DNA of 64,000 nucleotides from Simmondsia chinensis (GCA_018398585.1 JAGTTD010000008.1:4166501-4230500); one strand, 5' to 3'. Shown: positions 34,236 through 45,328, counted from the first letter of the stretch. The notes: a model not told the origin generated them from the letters alone. A program made the numbers and translations.

Positions 34236-34780
34236 ATTATAATTACTATTATAATATTATCATTATTATTATGTTCTTATTATTATTTTATAAGAAATTC
34301 TATTGGAGAATATTTCTTTAAAATATTTTATTAATACTACTTTCACTATATACCAAACGAAGGAATTAAAATGATTGGTCCATTCTCATTCCCAAAAAGT
34401 CATTTCTATTTTCTTACTCTCGCTCCCACTTACCAAAAAACCCCTAAGATATACAGCCGTATCCCTAAAAATAGTTTTTAAATAAAAACATTATTTTATA
34501 AATGTTTATAATTTTTCTAGATAATTAAAATATATATTTAAATACTTAATATATTTTAAAATTATTTTAAATGTAAATTAAAAAAATTAAAATATTTTTT
34601 CAAAAGATACGTCAACAAAAACTAATGAATATTAATGGTGTTAATATTAAGGTGTGACATTAAAATTTTTTAAAAAAATAAAATAAATTTTTAATAATCG
34701 TATCTAAATAGTGGACGAGTTTTTGTTAAAAAAAACCTTATATAATTACCTCAACAAAAAATATGGTCCTTTTCTTTCTA
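34236..34780. other. AT-rich intergenic upstream of the membrane-protein ORF
   Basis: No gene or terminal repeats seen. It contains AT-rich runs and would hold the promoter of the downstream ORF if that ORF is real. Confidence 0.5.
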
Positions 34781-34787
34781 ATCTTCA

Positions 34788-34812
34788 CCCTATATATACA
34801 TATATAACCCCA
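34788..34812 (+). promoter_or_regulatory. TATA-box candidate
   Basis: CCTATATATACATATATAACC lies about 65 bases before the ATG at 34862, leaving room for a 5' UTR of about 35-40 bases. Confidence 0.4.
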
Positions 34813-34861
34813 CTTACCCTTATACAATACCAACACATCAAACACACCAAACAAAGAAAGA

Positions 34862-35290
34862 ATGAGACTAATGGGAGACGATGTTACCTGGCCTCTCCTC
34901 TTGAAACTCAAGCAAAACATCATCACAAACACACCAAACTCTCACTTCTACTTGAACCTCATCATCACAGTCATATGTCTACTGGGTGTGCTCATACTTG
35001 TGTTCTTTGTGCTCAAATACTGTGGAGGTTCAATGTGTGCGTTAATGGTTGCGCCAGGAAGAGCTGGGTGTGTGATTTTGAGGTGCATTTTTGAGTTATC
35101 TCCTAGGTTGTATTTCATTACTCTACATGCTGGTCAACCCATTTTGATGTTCTTTGTTAGGCTTGTTTTTGCTGCGGTTTGTGTTGTGTTTCGTTGTTGG
35201 GTCACTTGGGTGTTGGTTCCTGTGTTTGTTTGTGGGTTTCTTTTGTTTAGGTTTTGGCCTATTGGACATGCACCCCATGATGTTATGTAA
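34862..35290 (+). CDS. Small predicted membrane protein, unknown function
   Basis: The 142-residue frame starts MRLMGDDVTWPLLLKLKQNI and is uninterrupted. Residues about 29-52 form a strong hydrophobic helix (LNLIITVICLLGVLILVFFV) and residues about 83-133 hold one or two more, so two or three membrane spans are expected. The mid-region is Cys/Gly-containing (KYCGGSMCALMVAPGRAGC). I recognise no family. A TATA-like signal precedes it, and its 3' end recurs in a nearby tandem duplication and around a copia insertion at 24240-28930. It may therefore be a real host gene with decayed relatives, or part of a repeat family. The ATG was chosen as the first in frame after the TATA signal. Confidence 0.42.
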   Translation: MRLMGDDVTWPLLLKLKQNIITNTPNSHFYLNLIITVICLLGVLILVFFVLKYCGGSMCALMVAPGRAGCVILRCIFELSPRLYFITLHAGQPILMFFVRLVFAAVCVVFRCWVTWVLVPVFVCGFLLFRFWPIGHAPHDVM

Positions 35291-35565
35291 GTTCCACGGT
35301 TAATTGCAGGGTATTGTTATTGTTAAAGGGGAAAATGTCGTTGTAGTGGTAAACGTCAAGAGGTTTCCTTGGACTACGCTTTGGTGGAGGTGTCAGTTTT
35401 GTATTGAGAGTTATCTCTCTAATTATCGAAAAAGAAATGTCTTTGTTTGTGTTTTTCTTTTCTTTAGGTTTTGGAACATTGGACATGCATCCATGATGTT
35501 ATGTGAGTCTTAAGGTTAATTGCAGGGTATTGTTATTGTCAGGGTGGAAAATGTCATCATACTTT
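35226..35565 (+). repeat. Duplication of the ORF 3' end, ~225-bp period
   Basis: 35226-35345 and 35451-35565 share TTTAGGTTTTGG, ATTGGACATGCA, ATGATGTTATGT, GGTTAATTGCAGGGTATTGT and GGAAAATGTC. The first copy is the end of the 34862 ORF and its 3' flank. The second copy is out of frame. Confidence 0.75.
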
Positions 35566-35591
35566 AGGGGTTCGTGTGTTGCTACATGGAT

Positions 35592-35717
35592 GGTTTTAAA
35601 TACATGGGTTTTGATTTTGAGTACAAGAGTGGAGATCTTGAGTACAAGGGTGGTGAATTTGAGTATATGGGTGGTAATTTTGAGTGCATGTGTGATGATT
35701 CTGAGTACATATGTTAT
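35592..35717 (+). repeat. 21-bp coding-phase minisatellite, six units
   Basis: Six consecutive 21-base units fit without gaps. In the plus frame from 35574 they read as 7-residue repeats: GFKYMGF, DFEYKSG, DLEYKGG, EFEYMGG, NFECMCD, DSEYICY. The frame itself (116 residues, 35574-35924) continues into non-repetitive sequence and has no known domain, so coding status is unproven. Confidence 0.75.
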
Positions 35718-35845
35718 GTGTCGACACACATCCCACATAAAGTAAGACTACGTAAAACAAGCGTGTGTGTGTGTCAACACACAGATTCTGTGTATCGACA
35801 AACAAGCAGCTGGTATGGTTTCGAGATTATGTGTGTGTCGACACA
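35717..35845. repeat. Pair of TGTGTCGACACA palindromes
   Basis: Perfect 12-base palindromes lie at 35717-35728 and 35834-35845, with two mutated copies between them (GTGTCAACACACAG, GTGTATCGACAAAC). They match motifs at 22418-22610 and 56109-57620. Confidence 0.7.
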
Positions 35846-36269
35846 CAAGCAACGTACTCAAAATCACAGGAAATATTTCACACTCAGTCACTTGCCCTCT
35901 CTCTCTCTCTATGAAATGCATTAAACGCTCTCTTATCATGATGATGCGATGCTTGATTTTTTTTCTTGTAACTTCTACTTAGGTTGGTTGTTTTTGGCGG
36001 CAATAATTTTTATAATCTTGTATATAAAGCAACATAATTTACAAGTTTGCAAATACATTAGATACATTAGAAACAAAAAATTATGTTACATTCTAGCAAC
36101 TAAAAGAAATCTGAAATTAAGCATCATCCTAGCAAAGTTTTAGGTATATACACATTATTCTACTATTTTATTATGTAATCTTTTATGGTGAATAAGATAT
36201 TTATTGTGACTTGACTCCTATGGCATTATGTTTTAATGTTTGTTTAATGTGGTTTTATTATATGTTTAA

Positions 36270-38486
36270 TTGACAAGCAGAATGGTTTCACCTATGTTTG
36301 ATTTGAACGAGCTCCTTAAAGATGTAAACTTCAATGATTCAAAAAAAGAAATAATTGGTTTGAAAGAAGTCCAAGATATAAGTTTAAGTGGTAAGAAGAT
36401 AACTATTCACAATGAGGATAATGATGAAAATGCAATAGAAAATATTCTTGAAACGTTTATTGGACAATGTTTCCTTAGTCAAGAAGCACTCAATTTTTAT
36501 GAAAAATATGCTAAATTGAAAGGATTTTTAGTTCGAAAAGGCTAATTTACAACCAACGATAGGAAAAAAGAATAGAAGAGATTTTTTTTGTCACCATGAA
36601 GGAAGACCCGACTTGAAAATTATGGACCCGTCTAAGGAGCAGAGAAATAGGGCATCATCAAGATATGGATGTAAAGCACGCATGAGAATCGTAGTGAGAA
36701 AATATTTTGACATTTTTCTTGAGGAATATCACGTTAAGAAGTTCGTAGCAGATCATAATCATGATTTGTTGGCACTAGAACAAGTGCGTTTTCTTCCACG
36801 CTATCGCACTATTTCCACTGAGGTTGAACAATGCATTATGTTATATAAAGAAGCCAGCCTCTCGGTCAGACAGATAATGCGAATCATGGAGCTTGAAGAA
36901 AATGTGAAGCATGAGGATCTTCCATATCTGCATAAAGACGTCCATAATTATTTTAACAAGATTCATAAAAGTTTTGTGGAGGCAGATGTAATGGAATTGC
37001 TTGAACATTGTAAGAGTGCCAAATATAAGGACCCAAGGTTCGAATATGCTTTCACAATAGATGAACAAGGAAGATAGGAGCATATCTTTTACTCAACCGT
37101 TCATTGTTTTGATTGATATCAAAAGTTTGGAGACACTATTGCATTTGCACAACATATAAGATGAATTTGTATGATATGCCTTGTGGCATCTTTGTTGGTG
37201 TTGATAATAACCGAAGAATAGTACCTTTTGGATATCTTCTTCTACGCAATGAAACAGTGAAAACATTTTGATGGCTAATAAAGGTAAATGATGAAGTACA
37301 CTATTTTTAAATTTGTATTTACTTTGTAGCAAAAATTTGTGATGTTGTTATTCCAATATTTTATTAAATGACAGACCTTTGTTACATTGATGGAAAAGCC
37401 ACCCAAGATAATTGTCACTGATCAAAACCCGTGGATGACGGAAGCAATAGCAAGTGAAATGCCTTCAACAAAGCATGCTTTTTGTATATGGCACATAACT
37501 TCTAAATTCAGCGGTTGGTTTACTTCAATCCTCTGGAATCAAAATTAAAATTGGTGCAAGGACTTTGATAAGTTATATAAGCTTGACAATGTCGAAGAAT
37601 TTGAATCTCAATGGCCTTCGATAGTTTCGAAATATAATTTACATGACAATAAACATGTAAAAGGTGTGTACCAAATCAAGAAATTTTGGGCCCTAGCTTA
37701 TCTTCAACACTTCTTTGGTGGCATGACAACTACTAGACGATCCGAGAGTATAAATGCATTTATCAAGCATTTCACCTCTTCTCGTTCATGTTTAAGCCAA
37801 TTGATTAGACAAGTAATTATTTTTTATTTGATATTTGATAAATTTAGATAAAGTTAAATTTAAATTTAGATTTGTGTGAGCCCTTGTGGCACTGGGATTG
37901 TTGTTGTTGTTGTTGTTGTTGTATTTGTTAAATTTATATACTTAAAAAGTATCTCTTACTTTAATTATACGAATTGTGTTCTTTATTTTATTATGATAGC
38001 AATATCTACTTCATATTAATTTTTCGGTTGACCTAGCCGTTGAATACATTAAGCGAACACAAGTATGTGATACTATGCTGGATACGTGTAGAGGGTCTTC
38101 TTTAATAACTTTGTCACCCTTGGAGGAGCAAACTTAAAGTGTCTTGACAAAATTTTCTTTCAAAAAGTTTCAAAAACAATTTGGAATGGCAACTCAGTAC
38201 AAAATTGTCACAAAAAATGGCATGACATTCACTGTGCAACATTATAAGGAGCCTTGTTGTCAAATCTGCAAAGTCTTTTGAGATTGAGAGATGGCTACTT
38301 GTAGTTGTAAACATTTTGAATTTATGGGAATACTTTATCGACATATATCAAACTTTTGAAAAATGCATTAAAATTTGATAATACGCTGGTCACACTTGAA
38401 GTTGCTGTTAATAGTAGCAATGCATATGTGTACTCTAAGCAACGTGAGAAATTGGCATGAGTGTGCATATTGTGCATGCAACAAAG
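36270..38486 (+). pseudogene. FAR1/FHY3-related (FRS-type) pseudogene, copy 1
   Basis: Plus-strand pieces follow the FRS protein order. 36270-36545 gives an acidic N-terminus and the start of the FAR1 DNA-binding domain (FYEKYAKLKGFLVRKG). 36580-36780 holds its zinc-finger residues (FFCHHEG, YGCKARM, ADHNHDL). 37030-37480 holds a MULE-type transposase domain, with an intron at about 37282-37373, then IIVTDQNPWMTEAIASEMPS and FCIWHITSKF. A second intron is at about 37815-38025. A SWIM-like CSCKHFEFMGILYRH near 38300 has its last Cys mutated. Lesions include TAA at 36543, a frame change near 36565 and TAG at 37075. FAR1 proteins are MULE-derived transcription factors. This copy is dead, and a gypsy element cuts it at 38486. 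Confidence 0.85.
37849..37922 (+). mobile_element. 74-bp RTE LINE 3' tail inside the FRS intron
   Basis: GTGAGCCCTTGTGGCACTGG followed by (TTG)n is the terminal sequence of the RTE LINEs here. It is flanked by ATTTGATAAATTTAGA (37833-37848) and a mutated copy (ATTTGTTAAATTTATA). The orthologous insert at 59216-59280 has a perfect 16-bp duplication. Confidence 0.75.
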
Positions 38487-38965
38487 TGATGCAGCGCGTG
38501 ATGGGAAAATTGGGTAACGGGAAGGTTCAACGGCCTTTCCTTTTGAATTTTATTATAACTAAAATAAAATTAAAAAAGAGGTTCATAAGCTTGTTTCTCA
38601 CAGGTTAAAAACTCAAGATTACAAAAGGGATAAAAAAATTTATTGGAATTTAAATTGGATGATTAAGAGCCTAACCCCCTCTCCTCCTTTTATAGGGAAG
38701 ATAAAGATTTACATCTACTAAAATTAATGGAATCAAAATCTCAATAAAATTGGGAATAAGGCTAGATAAGTAAAATACCTAAACTTTCCTATCCTAATAA
38801 CAATAAAATATGGAATTAAATGAGATATGTAAAATAACTAAACTTTCCTAAAAACAAGGCCAAACACGCGGCTCCCAACTAACGCCCACACAGACCTGCC
38901 CTGCTTGGCGTCACGCCAAGTCCTTCCTGTCGCCAAGCTATGTCGCCACTCAGCTGGCTGCATCA
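38487..38965 (-). repeat. 3' LTR of the gypsy element (479 bp)
   Basis: It runs from TGATGCAGCGCGTG to GGCTGGCTGCATCA and is followed by the purine tract (CCAGGGGAGGA on minus, 38966-38976). Confidence 0.88.
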
Positions 38966-39774
38966 TCCTCCCCTGGTTGGAAGGAATTCATCCTCGAATT
39001 TGACTGGGGATCAATGTTGATGTTCTCTCCAAAGTACGGGCTGAGATGTTTGACGTTGAAAATGCTGGAAGTTCGCATGCCAGGCGGAAGCTGTAGGCGG
39101 TAAGCGTTGTCATTAATTTTCTCAAGAACCACAAGCAGACCTATCTTTCGTGTTGAGAGCTTATTATACTCCCAAGCTGGGAATCGTTTTCGTGTTAAAA
39201 TAGCCCAGACCTTCTCGCCAACTTGAAAGTGAATACCTCGCCGCCTGCTATCACGGTAATCCTTGTACTTGGCGTTAGCCTTCAATAACCGCTTCTTTGT
39301 TTGTTCATGAATGTCCTGAAGGGAGAATATGAAGTCCTCTTCCTTGCCATGAGGACGCGCCAAGTATGGAACTGGCACCAAGTCAATAGGAGCTCGTGGA
39401 GTGAACCTATAGACAACTTGGAACGGTGTGAACCCCGTGCTTCTGTTTACTGAACTGTTGTAGGCGAATTCAGCTTGGTGAAGCTTCTGTGCCCAACACT
39501 TGGGATTCTCGGCAGCCAAACAGCGGAGTATGGTTCCTAAGGAATGATTGGTGACCTCAGTTTGGTCATCAGTTTGCGGGTGATTGACCACGCTGAAGGG
39601 CAGAGTAGTGTTCGCCAATTTCCAAAGGCTGCACCAGAAATGGTTGATGAACCGAATGTCCTTGTCAGACACTATGCTAGACGGTAAGCCATGGAGCTTT
39701 AAAACGTCTTTGAAGTAAAGGCTTGCAACGTAGGTGGCGTCTGCTGCCTTCTTGCACCCAATGAAGGGAGCCAT
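38950..39774 (-). pseudogene. Gypsy integrase core and C-terminus
   Basis: The 274-residue frame carries the rve core, with the second catalytic Asp in IVSDKDIRF and the Glu in QTDDQTEVTN, where Gly is replaced by Asp. LHQAEFAYNSSVNRSTGFTP is the conserved core end. GEKVWAILTRKRFP and SSIFNVKHLSPY are the C-terminal domain. The stop is in the LTR edge, as in many gypsy elements. The first catalytic Asp is in the preceding frame (MDFILGLP, near 39840), separated by TGA at 39814-39816. Confidence 0.9.
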
Positions 39775-39816
39775 CTTCGAAAACCGGTCAACAACAACAA
39801 AAATGGAATCAATTCA

Positions 39817-40698
39817 GCCAACTGTTCGCGGCAACCCCAATATGAAGTCCATGCTCACGTGTGCCCACGGTTGATCAGGTACCGGTAATGGTAAATAGAG
39901 ACCCACGCTCGTCATTCCTCCTTTAGAAATTTGACAAGTACGGCATCGCTTGACAAATCGCTCAACCTCTTTGCGGATTGTGGGCCAGAAATAAGTGGCG
40001 GTAATGAGCCTCAACGTCTTGTCCCTGCCAACGTGTCCAGAATTATGCTTCTCCTCTATTATTTTCTGACGCCAGCTAGAGTGTGGTACACATAGTTGGT
40101 TCCCCTTGAAGAAATACCCATCATGGATTGAGTAATCCGGCATTGGGCCAAGCTGTGTGTCACGCCAAATGCTGCTGAACGTTGGGTCATCAGGGTACAA
40201 ATCCTTGAAATGCTCGAACCCGGTAACTTCAGTCTTACATTGCGTTAAGACCATGGTCCTCCAACTGAAGGCGTCAGCCACCTTATTCATCGCGCCAGAA
40301 GTGTGCTTGATCGAAAAGTGGAAGAGTTGGATGAAACCCGCCCACTTGGCATGCCTCTCTGACAACTTCTCTTGACTATTGATAAACTTCAGGGCTATGT
40401 TGTCTGAGTACAGAATAAACTCACGGTTTGCTAGATAAGACTTCCAGTGTCGGAGCGCCCTGACCAAAGCGTAAAACTCTAAGTCGTAAGTAGAATATCT
40501 CAACTTACTCCCATGAAGTTTCTCACTGAAGAAAGCAACCGGTCTTCCTTCTTGACTTAGGACGGAGCCAATACCAACCCTTGAAGCATTAGTGTGTAGC
40601 TCAAACGTCTTCTGAAAGTTAGGTAATGCCAATACTGGGGCTGTAGTCAACTTTTCCCTGATAATGGCAAAAGCGGATGGCTTCAAGCGTCCAAACAA
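39817..40698 (-). pseudogene. Gypsy RNase H and integrase zinc finger
   Basis: RT-linked RNase H (RNase_H_like type): ELHTNASRVGIGSVLSQEGR, where the usual D of TDAS is Asn, then VAFFSEKLHGSKLRYSTYD and FILYSDNIALKFI. The integrase zinc-binding H-H-C-C follows in HNSGHVGRDKTLRLI and CRTCQISKGG. The frame opens in the middle of the RT connection domain. TAG at 40823-40825 separates it from RT (expected Trp in RDWPPP). Confidence 0.9.
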
Positions 40699-40825
40699 AA
40701 GAACCTTGCTTAAGGCAATCTATGATAGGCGCTACGATGGAGCTGAAGCCAGGAACGAAGAGCCTGTAGAATGACGCCAGCCCATGGAAGCTTCGTGCTT
40801 TACTAACGGTTTTTGGTGGCGGCTA

Positions 40826-41722
40826 GTCACGGATGGCTGCGATTTTGCCTTCATCAGCCGAAATACCGTTCTTGGAAATAATGAAGCCAAGGAAGGTCAC
40901 CTTCTGCCTCATAAATTCGCACTTCTTCAATGTGGCGAACAAACACTAACTTCTCAAGGCAAGAAGTACCTCTCTTAGATGATTGACGTGCTCAGTACGG
41001 TTACGGCTATAAATTAAAATGTCATCAAAGTAGACGACGACAAACTTGCCAATGAACGGACGTAATACTTGATTCATGAACCTAATGAAGGTACTAGGTG
41101 CGTTGGAGAGACCAAACGGCATCACCAACCACTCATAGAGACCTTCTCTTGTCTTGAAGGTTGTCTTCCATTCATTCCCGGGAAATATTCGTATCTGATG
41201 GTAGGCACTTTTGAGGTCCAGCTTCGTAAATACCTTGGCGCTTTGTAATTGATCCAGAAGATCATCCAGTCTTGGAATGGGGAAACGATACCGCACTCTT
41301 ATCTTGTTGATGGCTCTACTATCCACACACATACACCAACTCCCATCCTTCTTTGGCGTCAACAAGGCCGAGACAGCACAAGGACTCAAGCTTTCTCTGA
41401 TGAAACCTCTAGCAAGCAACTCTTCAACCTGGCATCTGAGATCCTCATGCTCAGAAGGATTCATGCGGTAATGGGGTTTGTTTGGCAAGGATGCTCCCGG
41501 AATTAGATCGATTCTGTGCTATATGTCACGCAAAGGTGGCAATGTGGCTGGTAACTCATCTAGGAATACATCAGCAAATTCCCTTAATAGAGGCAAGATT
41601 TCATTTGGCGGCTTGTCGGGCACACTGTTAGCTTCCTTCCCAATCAGAACAAAGACAACCTTGGTGTCGCCAACTTCCTGAGCAAACATGGCGAGATCCT
41701 GCATTTTGGGGTGTTGAGCCAC
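40826..41722 (-). pseudogene. Gypsy reverse transcriptase
   Basis: 41722-41519 is the protease-RT linker (LREFADVFLDELPATLPPLR), ending in TAG where Gln is expected. 41488-40946 is the RVT_1 domain: [14 protein letters not shown], the catalytic [35 protein letters not shown] and [12 protein letters not shown] with an intact YFDD box. The frame is lost near 40950 and the thumb continues in another frame as FLGFIISKNGI. The domain is otherwise well preserved. Confidence 0.92.
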
Positions 41723-41728
41723 GGTAGC

Positions 41729-42124
41729 CTAAGTTTCATCCTTCTTGGGTAAAAGCACTATTTTCACCCCCTCATACATGAAATTGTACGTGTTCGTCCA
41801 TCCATCGTGCAAAGCTCCTCGGTCATATTGCCAAGGACGCCCTAAAAGTAGGTGACATGCATCCATGGCGACTACATCGCACCATACTCCTTCCTTATAC
41901 CTTGGCCCTATTGAGAAATTCACGAAACATGGTTTGGAAACCGTCACTTGATTACCCTTCTTCAGCCAAGACAAACGGTATGGTTGAGGATGGGCTTCAG
42001 TCTTTAACGCCAACTTGTTAACCGCCTCCTCGGAGATGACGTTTTCACAGCTTCTTGAGTCTATAACCACACGGCAAACTTTCCTGCCAATAGTACAGGT
42101 CATTTGGAAGATATGGTTCCTCAT
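41729..42124 (-). pseudogene. Gypsy aspartic protease domain
   Basis: The domain is recognisable by CRVVIDSRSCENVISEEAV, in which the active-site D-S-G is D-S-R, and by ACHLLLGRPWQYDRGALHDG, the second conserved strand. It follows gag after a TAG at 42125-42127. The active-site change alone would inactivate it. Confidence 0.88.
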
Positions 42125-43105
42125 CTAGTTGTCTCCTTGTTCATTCCTAGGCGTGAGGCAGACACTCCTAACGACCAGACATTGACCCTCATCTCCTATA
42201 ATGAGGTCCTCTCCCTGTTCCGCCAAGTCCTCTTGACCATCTTCTTTGATGGCCTCATCTTCTTCGTTAGTAGGCTTGTTAATGAGAAGAGCCTTATCCG
42301 GTCTGTCTCCCTTTCGAAATTCGGAGGCACGATGACCAACTTCTCCGCACTTGGAGCAACATATAAGGGACGAACCGCCTGCCTCTTGATTAATCTGCTG
42401 CCCAATAACAACTGGAGGGCCTCTATTCTGGGCGTTTTGATTCTGACTTGGCGGAACACGGTTTTGATCTCTACCGCCTGCTTGTGTGTTCCCTGTCATG
42501 CCAGAAGGGCGACGCCTTTGTTGCCTCTCCACATTCACAGCTCTCTGAGATGCTTCCGACACAGTAAAGATATCAAACATATTGAGTAAGTCTTGGATGG
42601 GCTCTCTTAGGCCGCTAATAAAGCGATCCGCCAGCTTCTCTTCAGACTCTGCCAAGTTGTTCCTGGTGACTAGGGAATTGAACTCAGCAGTGTAGTCTTC
42701 AACAGACTTCGAACCTTGGCATAACCCTTGAAGGGGTTGGTACAAGATCCGTGTATGATTGTACTGTAAGAAGGCGCTGCGAAGGTGCTTCTTCATCTTC
42801 TCCCATGTTTCAATCTTGGACTTTCCTTGCCTGAACCGGGTTTGTTTAAGCTGGTGCCACCAGGCGGCAGCCCTACCCCGAAGGTGAGTAGTGACCAGCT
42901 GAGCCTGTTTTCTCTCTGGTATTTCCCTGAATTCAAGGACTTCCTCGACGGCTACAAGCCAATCTAAGAACTCCTCCGGACATCCTCCTCCATTGAACTC
43001 CGGTATTTCGATCCGAAGCCCGGATTCCCACCTCCGATCATCACGATCTTCACTACGACGCTGCTGGCGCCTGGGCCTTAGGTAACTAAACTTTCCTAAA
43101 AACAA
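42125..43105 (-). pseudogene. Gypsy gag with LTR-derived N-terminus
   Basis: The 326-residue frame contains Retrotrans_gag: FLDWLVAVEEVLEFREIPE, HLRGRAAAWWHQLKQTRFRQ and SVEDYTAEFNSLVTRNNL. A zinc knuckle CSKCGEVGHRASEF follows, with the final Cys mutated to Phe, and then an acidic tail. The first residues (MFLGKFSYL) are encoded by LTR sequence (GGAAAGTTTAG), because a deletion joined U3 of the 5' LTR to gag near 43082. The natural start codon is therefore lost. Confidence 0.9.
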
Positions 43106-43221
43106 TAAAATCTGGAATTAAATGAGATAAGTAAAGTAACTAAACTTTCCTAAAAACAAGGCCAAACACGCGGCTCCCAACTAACGCCCAGACGGACCTG
43201 CCCACTCAGCTCGCTGCATCA
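43082..43221 (-). repeat. Truncated 5' LTR of the gypsy element
   Basis: Only the outer ~140 bases remain (matching 38820-38965), including GGCCAAACACGCGGCTCCCA and a doubled AACTAAACTTTCCTAAAAAC block. R, U5 and the primer site are missing. Confidence 0.85.
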
Positions 43222-43226
43222 CAAAG

Positions 43227-45328
43227 TCTTTTAAATTTGTGTTTTGGCATTAAAAAAAAATAAAATAAAATAGAATAAAAAATAAAAAAAAAACCTTAGT
43301 GAAGTTTGTGTGTACTTATATAAAGGTCACTAGAACACCTAAGGATTCTTACTCTTCATTATGTAGAGAAATATTCTTCAAGAGTTTCATTATTTTGATG
43401 ACATACTAAATAAAACTACATATGACCCTAGTGTTCACATATAGCTGTACCAAGTTGATTGTGTATGACATGCTAAGTACACTTAGGTGTTTGAAACGTA
43501 ATGTCTTAATAAACTATACTTGTCCTAAAATAGCATAAGCCATCAGTAAACCTAGTTTATATACAAACGATTCATATGATGGGCATTAGAGTGCTCTAAT
43601 TAAACTATTAAGGCACTAGCTAAGTGCTATGGATTAGGGTTTACATTGTAATAGACCCATTGTTATGTTAAAGGGATGTTGTGATGCCAATTGGGTGTTT
43701 GATATTGATGAGAGTTGTCCTACTAATGACAATAAGCTTAGGCTTAACAAGGGTGCCAAATGTCGGGATCCCATCTCAACCAACAGTGTTGAATTGACTT
43801 TGGAATTTGAGTTTATTATTCTAGAAATGGCATGTATAGAAGCTGAACGACTTAGGAATGTAGTGAAGACATTCTTTTGAGGGCTTTGTATGCATCCAAG
43901 GGACTATGTGTTACATTGTTTGGCCATAATCTTATGATTATTGTGAATGTTTGCTATTTACTACTAGCTTATGTGATATTGCTTATGACTAAAATACCAT
44001 TTTTGTTTTTGTCCAAAGTCAATGTGGATAGCTTGATGATGCTAGCACTGGGGCTCAGAAGTCCTGTGGCTATGTGAATTGCCTTAGCTTGAATTATAAA
44101 AGCCATTTACGGATTACGGTCTTTTATAAACTAAACTGGTAATGGTCCAACTAATTTAAGATGATAATGTTTCACGATTGTGATGGAATATGAAATTGAC
44201 AAATTTGTTGTATATATCCTTCGTGCCAAACTGCATGTACGATGTACTTACGATTTGTGTACTTGGAGTGGAGATGTGTATTCATTGATATAATGTATAT
44301 GTTCCACTGTCGTGTTAAACTCACTATTGTTGAAGTTGGTAGGAGATGGAGCTAGTTGCTTGACAGCTTGTTGCAAATATCAATGTGGGAGATAAGAGCA
44401 AATCGTGATTAACGTTGGAGGTGCTCAACCCTCATGTATTGTTTTATTGTAATACAATGTTTAAATGCCATTTATAAAGGTTGAGCTTGATGCTCTAGCA
44501 TAACCCATAGTCTGTAACGGGTGCTGTAGGCACTGCACACTTGATGGGTTTGGCAAGAGAAGACTTATTGGTCTTAGGCGTAAAATCATAGAAGATCTTT
44601 TGGAAATAAAGTGATATCACTAAATTGCGTAAAGTTTGAAAAGAACCTTGCTGATCCATTAACAAAGGGCCTATGTCATAAAATGGCTATGAAAACATCA
44701 AGGGGGATGGGATTAAAGTCTATTGTATGAACAGTAATGTGTCCAACTTGGTTTCATACAGGTTCAATGTGCAAAGTTATAGTTTCATTCAGGAGTGCAC
44801 AATTTTTTATTATTTATCCCTCCCTATGATGTTGACAGTGCTAGGTTGGGGCCATAGTCATATATTTGGTGGTATGAGTAAGCTCGCACTTGATGGACAC
44901 CGTTGATATGTGACTAAGGGGGTGAGGTTGAGCTATAGTTCTTAATGGACCCATAGCCATATGTTTGGTGGCGGGCGGTAACACACACTTAATGGGATCC
45001 ACCTATGTAGGTGTGGTAGTGTGGCCACCCCTATGAAGGTTGAAGACTTGCCTTCGAGAACACCTATAAAAATCCAGGACGGGCGCATGGCCAAGAAAAC
45101 ATGCCAAACCACAAGAGTTGCAGAGATTTGGAGCTTGGCGCATGTCCAAGTGGTGGGCTATATAACCACTTGTAAGGTTCAAGATAAAAGTCACCTTGCA
45201 AGCTATTGGTCTCAAACTTGGTTTACACTATGTGACAATTCAAGTCATAAGACATCGGCACTAAAACATTAAGCTCTCTTTGCCCAAGTTCATTTCCTGT
45301 TTCTGACTTGTGTCCTTTTATGGGGGAT
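43227..45328 (+). pseudogene. Decayed copia RT/RNase H tail and 3' UTR, copy 1
   Basis: From about 43515 the plus strand gives CPKIA, AISKPSLYTND and HWSALIKLLRH, the end of a copia RT. 43665-43880 reads RNase H pieces (GCCDANWVFDIDESCPTN and LEFEFIILEMACIEAERL). After about 600 unmatched bases the frame end reappears at 44560-44730 (NLADPLTKGL, SRGMGLKSIV). The wording is Tnt1/Tork-like. A long 3' untranslated part (44735-45320) leads to a purine tract TGGGGGAT at 45321-45328. Multiple stops. The same block recurs at 59846-63514. Confidence 0.72.

Larger units (their letters stand above)
38487..43221 (-). mobile_element. Ty3/gypsy retrotransposon with rearranged 5' LTR
   Basis: The element begins TGATGCAG and ends CTGCATCA, flanked by CAAAG (38482-38486 and 43222-43226). 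The empty site is visible in the duplicated copy at 59830-59845 (GCAACAAAGTCTTTTAAAT). Minus-strand gag, protease, RT, RNase H and integrase follow gypsy order. The integrase precedes the 3' LTR with no visible chromodomain. Integrase wording (DGLP-type LHGLPSSIVSDKD, HPQTDDQTEV) suggests a chromovirus relative (inference). The 5' LTR keeps only about 140 bases. Four stop codons interrupt the frames. Confidence 0.93.

Noticed and set aside
36270..38486. FAR1/FHY3-like sequence as a functional transcription factor gene
   Set aside because: It has internal stops and frameshifts in the DNA-binding and MULE domains, a damaged SWIM motif and a gypsy insertion. The second copy lacks the N-terminus.
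42104..42589. 161-residue plus-strand frame
   Set aside because: It is the antisense shadow of gypsy gag, which has clear Retrotrans_gag and zinc-knuckle motifs.
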